64,000 nucleotides of DNA from assembly GCA_963677165.2 (NCBI GenBank), contig CAXXSX010000002.1, positions 5,208,001-5,272,000 on the forward strand. Reading direction: 5' to 3'. The stretch is from JAFGXT01 sp963677165. GTDB lineage: Bacteria > Verrucomicrobiota > Lentisphaeria > Victivallales > SZUA-371. The translations under genes were made by a program, and so were the position numbers. Below the pieces are notes generated by a model, which worked only from the letters and a program-made list of their open reading frames with translations, did no database searches and was not told the DNA's origin. Every line of letters begins with the position of its first letter. Positions within the stretch are counted from its first letter, which is position 1. This document shows positions 62,990 through 64,000 of this stretch, one piece after another.

Positions 62990-64000
62990 TGAATATCATG
63001 CAAGCATGGCAAATAGGCTCATTTCGGAATACCGCAACGGGAAGTCTTCCTGCTAACGCTACTACACTTATTACAACGGGTAGTAGCGTGTCATTACAAG
63101 CCACAGCTACAGATGGTACGATTTTAAATATAAACTGGGGTGATGGTTCCGCAGAGTCATATTCAATGACTGGTGAAATCATCAGTATAACAAAAGAATA
63201 TGATTCTGCCGTACAAAGAAGAATTATCCTCTATGGAGAAGGAAATACTAATCTATCTCGTTTTACTTGTAACGCAAGCTCCGTAATTGCGATAGATATC
63301 AGTAATAATGAGAATCTAGTTAAATTTTATTGTAGCAATAATTCAATAACTGAACTTGATATTAGCAATAATACGTTATTAAAAGAGTTATTGTGCATAA
63401 ATAATCCGATAACTGAACTTGATATTAGTAATAATACTGCGTTAACACGTCTTGCTTGCGGTAATTGTGATTTAACATCATTAGATGTAACAAATAATGT
63501 TTTATTGGAAGAAATATCTGTTTATGATAATCAAATAGGTTCAATCAATGTCAGTAATAATACTGCCTTGATTATTCTTAATTGCCAAGCGTGTTCCATA
63601 GAAACATTAGATGTCAGTAACAACCCTAATTTAAGTTCATTAACATGTTCTAGTAATGATATTGATATTCTTGATGTTAGTAATAACACTGCCTTAAAAA
63701 CAGTAAATTGTCATTGGAATAATATCGTAACATTAAATTTGACAAACAATTTAATCTTAGAATATTTGAATTGCCTTGAAAATGAATTAGAAACATTAAC
63801 CATAACATCCGCTCATACTGAACTCCGTTATCTCAATTGTGAGTCAAATAATTTAACTTCAGAAGATATCAACGCACATCTTGCCGCTCTTGTTGCCGCA
63901 GGACGTGAAGACGGTGGTTACATTTCATGGGATCAATCAACAGATGCTCCCCCAACAGGCACAGGAATTACCAATCAAGGAATATTGTCCGATAGGGGTT
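62989..64000 (+). CDS. PKD-like plus leucine-rich-repeat adhesin (partial)
   Basis: The ATG at 62989 overlaps the fibre stop by one base. The frame is open to the window edge (337 codons), so the 3' end is missing. After a short N-terminus (MNIMQAWQIGSFRNTATGSL) there is a PKD-like motif (ILNINWGDGSAESYSMTG). Then come repeated leucine-rich units of about 21 residues (ITELDISNNTALTRLACGN, LDVSNNPNLSSLTCSSNDI), different from the BspA type upstream but the same design. It should be the receptor-binding partner of the fibre before it. It is AT-rich relative to the fibre, again suggesting transfer. Confidence 0.78.
   Translation, partial: MNIMQAWQIGSFRNTATGSLPANATTLITTGSSVSLQATATDGTILNINWGDGSAESYSMTGEIISITKEYDSAVQRRIILYGEGNTNLSRFTCNASSVIAIDISNNENLVKFYCSNNSITELDISNNTLLKELLCINNPITELDISNNTALTRLACGNCDLTSLDVTNNVLLEEISVYDNQIGSINVSNNTALIILNCQACSIETLDVSNNPNLSSLTCSSNDIDILDVSNNTALKTVNCHWNNIVTLNLTNNLILEYLNCLENELETLTITSAHTELRYLNCESNNLTSEDINAHLAALVAAGREDGGYISWDQSTDAPPTGTGITNQGILSDRG

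Larger units (their letters stand above)
36758..64000. mobile_element. Prophage-like element with tail but no visible head genes
   Basis: Gene order follows a lysogenic siphophage: repressor, divergent early genes, recombination nuclease, replication initiator with iterons, helicase loader, late HTH, then connectors, tail tube, chaperones with frameshift, tape measure, tail tip and fibres. Terminase, portal, protease, capsid, integrase, endolysin and clear holin are not visible. The head module would normally lie between about 42,870 and 42,949, where there are only 78 bp. The right end lies beyond the window, so the missing modules could be there. Neither end shows a tRNA or a clear attachment repeat. 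Confidence 0.75.

Noticed and set aside
1..64000. CRISPR array, rRNA or tRNA genes
   Set aside because: No regular repeat-spacer pattern, no rRNA-like block and no cloverleaf sequence could be supported by eye.

Overview
The window looks like a chromosomal segment of a Lentisphaerota-type bacterium (Victivallis-like), about 40-45% GC by eye. The clues are two prepilin-type proteins with the FTLIELLVVIAIIAILA leader and an H-X9-DG-like tail, a GntR/LacI-type regulator beside secreted proteins, and a sugar operon built around an alpha-L-rhamnosidase. This placement is inference from gene content; no marker gene such as rRNA is present.

Positions 1-35,170 are ordinary chromosome. From the left there are two tandem paralogous secreted proteins with a GntR/LacI-type regulator, a prepilin-like protein behind a clear promoter and a long leader, a small membrane protein with a Cys-rich partner, a nitrilase-family hydrolase, a GNAT acetyltransferase, an FtsQ-like division protein, carB, dut, a secreted His-rich protein, a receiver-domain protein, a GPP34 protein, and a three-part flavodiiron/rubredoxin/reductase fusion under a Fur-like box. 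Next come two exported hypothetical proteins, an asparagine synthetase, a small membrane protein and a giant AsmA-like protein. A minus-strand operon (35,143 to 26,156) then encodes a secreted glycosidase-like protein, a sodium:solute symporter, a prepilin-like protein, a sugar isomerase/epimerase, an acetyltransferase and the rhamnosidase. A divergent AraC regulator (35,402) reads away from it. Two stretches are visibly decayed: a metallophosphoesterase/PHP remnant (25,435-25,915) and an unknown minus-strand remnant (36,188-36,750).

From 36,758 to the right edge lies a prophage-like element. It has a LexA-type repressor, a divergent RHH regulator frameshifted in a 10-A run, a zone of broken early genes, a YqaJ-type nuclease, a replication initiator gene carrying 11-bp-spaced iterons, and a DnaC-like loader. 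A Cys-rich HTH protein then leads straight into tail genes: connector/terminator, tail tube, chaperones G and GT with a -1 slippery site, tape measure, a four-repeat tail protein, then very large fibre and adhesin genes. No terminase, portal, capsid, integrase or lysis enzyme is visible. The element is therefore either a headless tail locus (tailocin-like or domesticated) or a phage whose head genes lie outside the window.

The most interesting part is 50,879-64,000. A fibre gene ending in a beta-helix-like domain, followed by a translationally coupled PKD-plus-leucine-rich-repeat protein, occurs twice. A conserved N-terminal anchor (MANEEKYISQGAT) occurs in two intact genes and once as a decayed fragment. 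This looks like a modular, recombining receptor-binding array.
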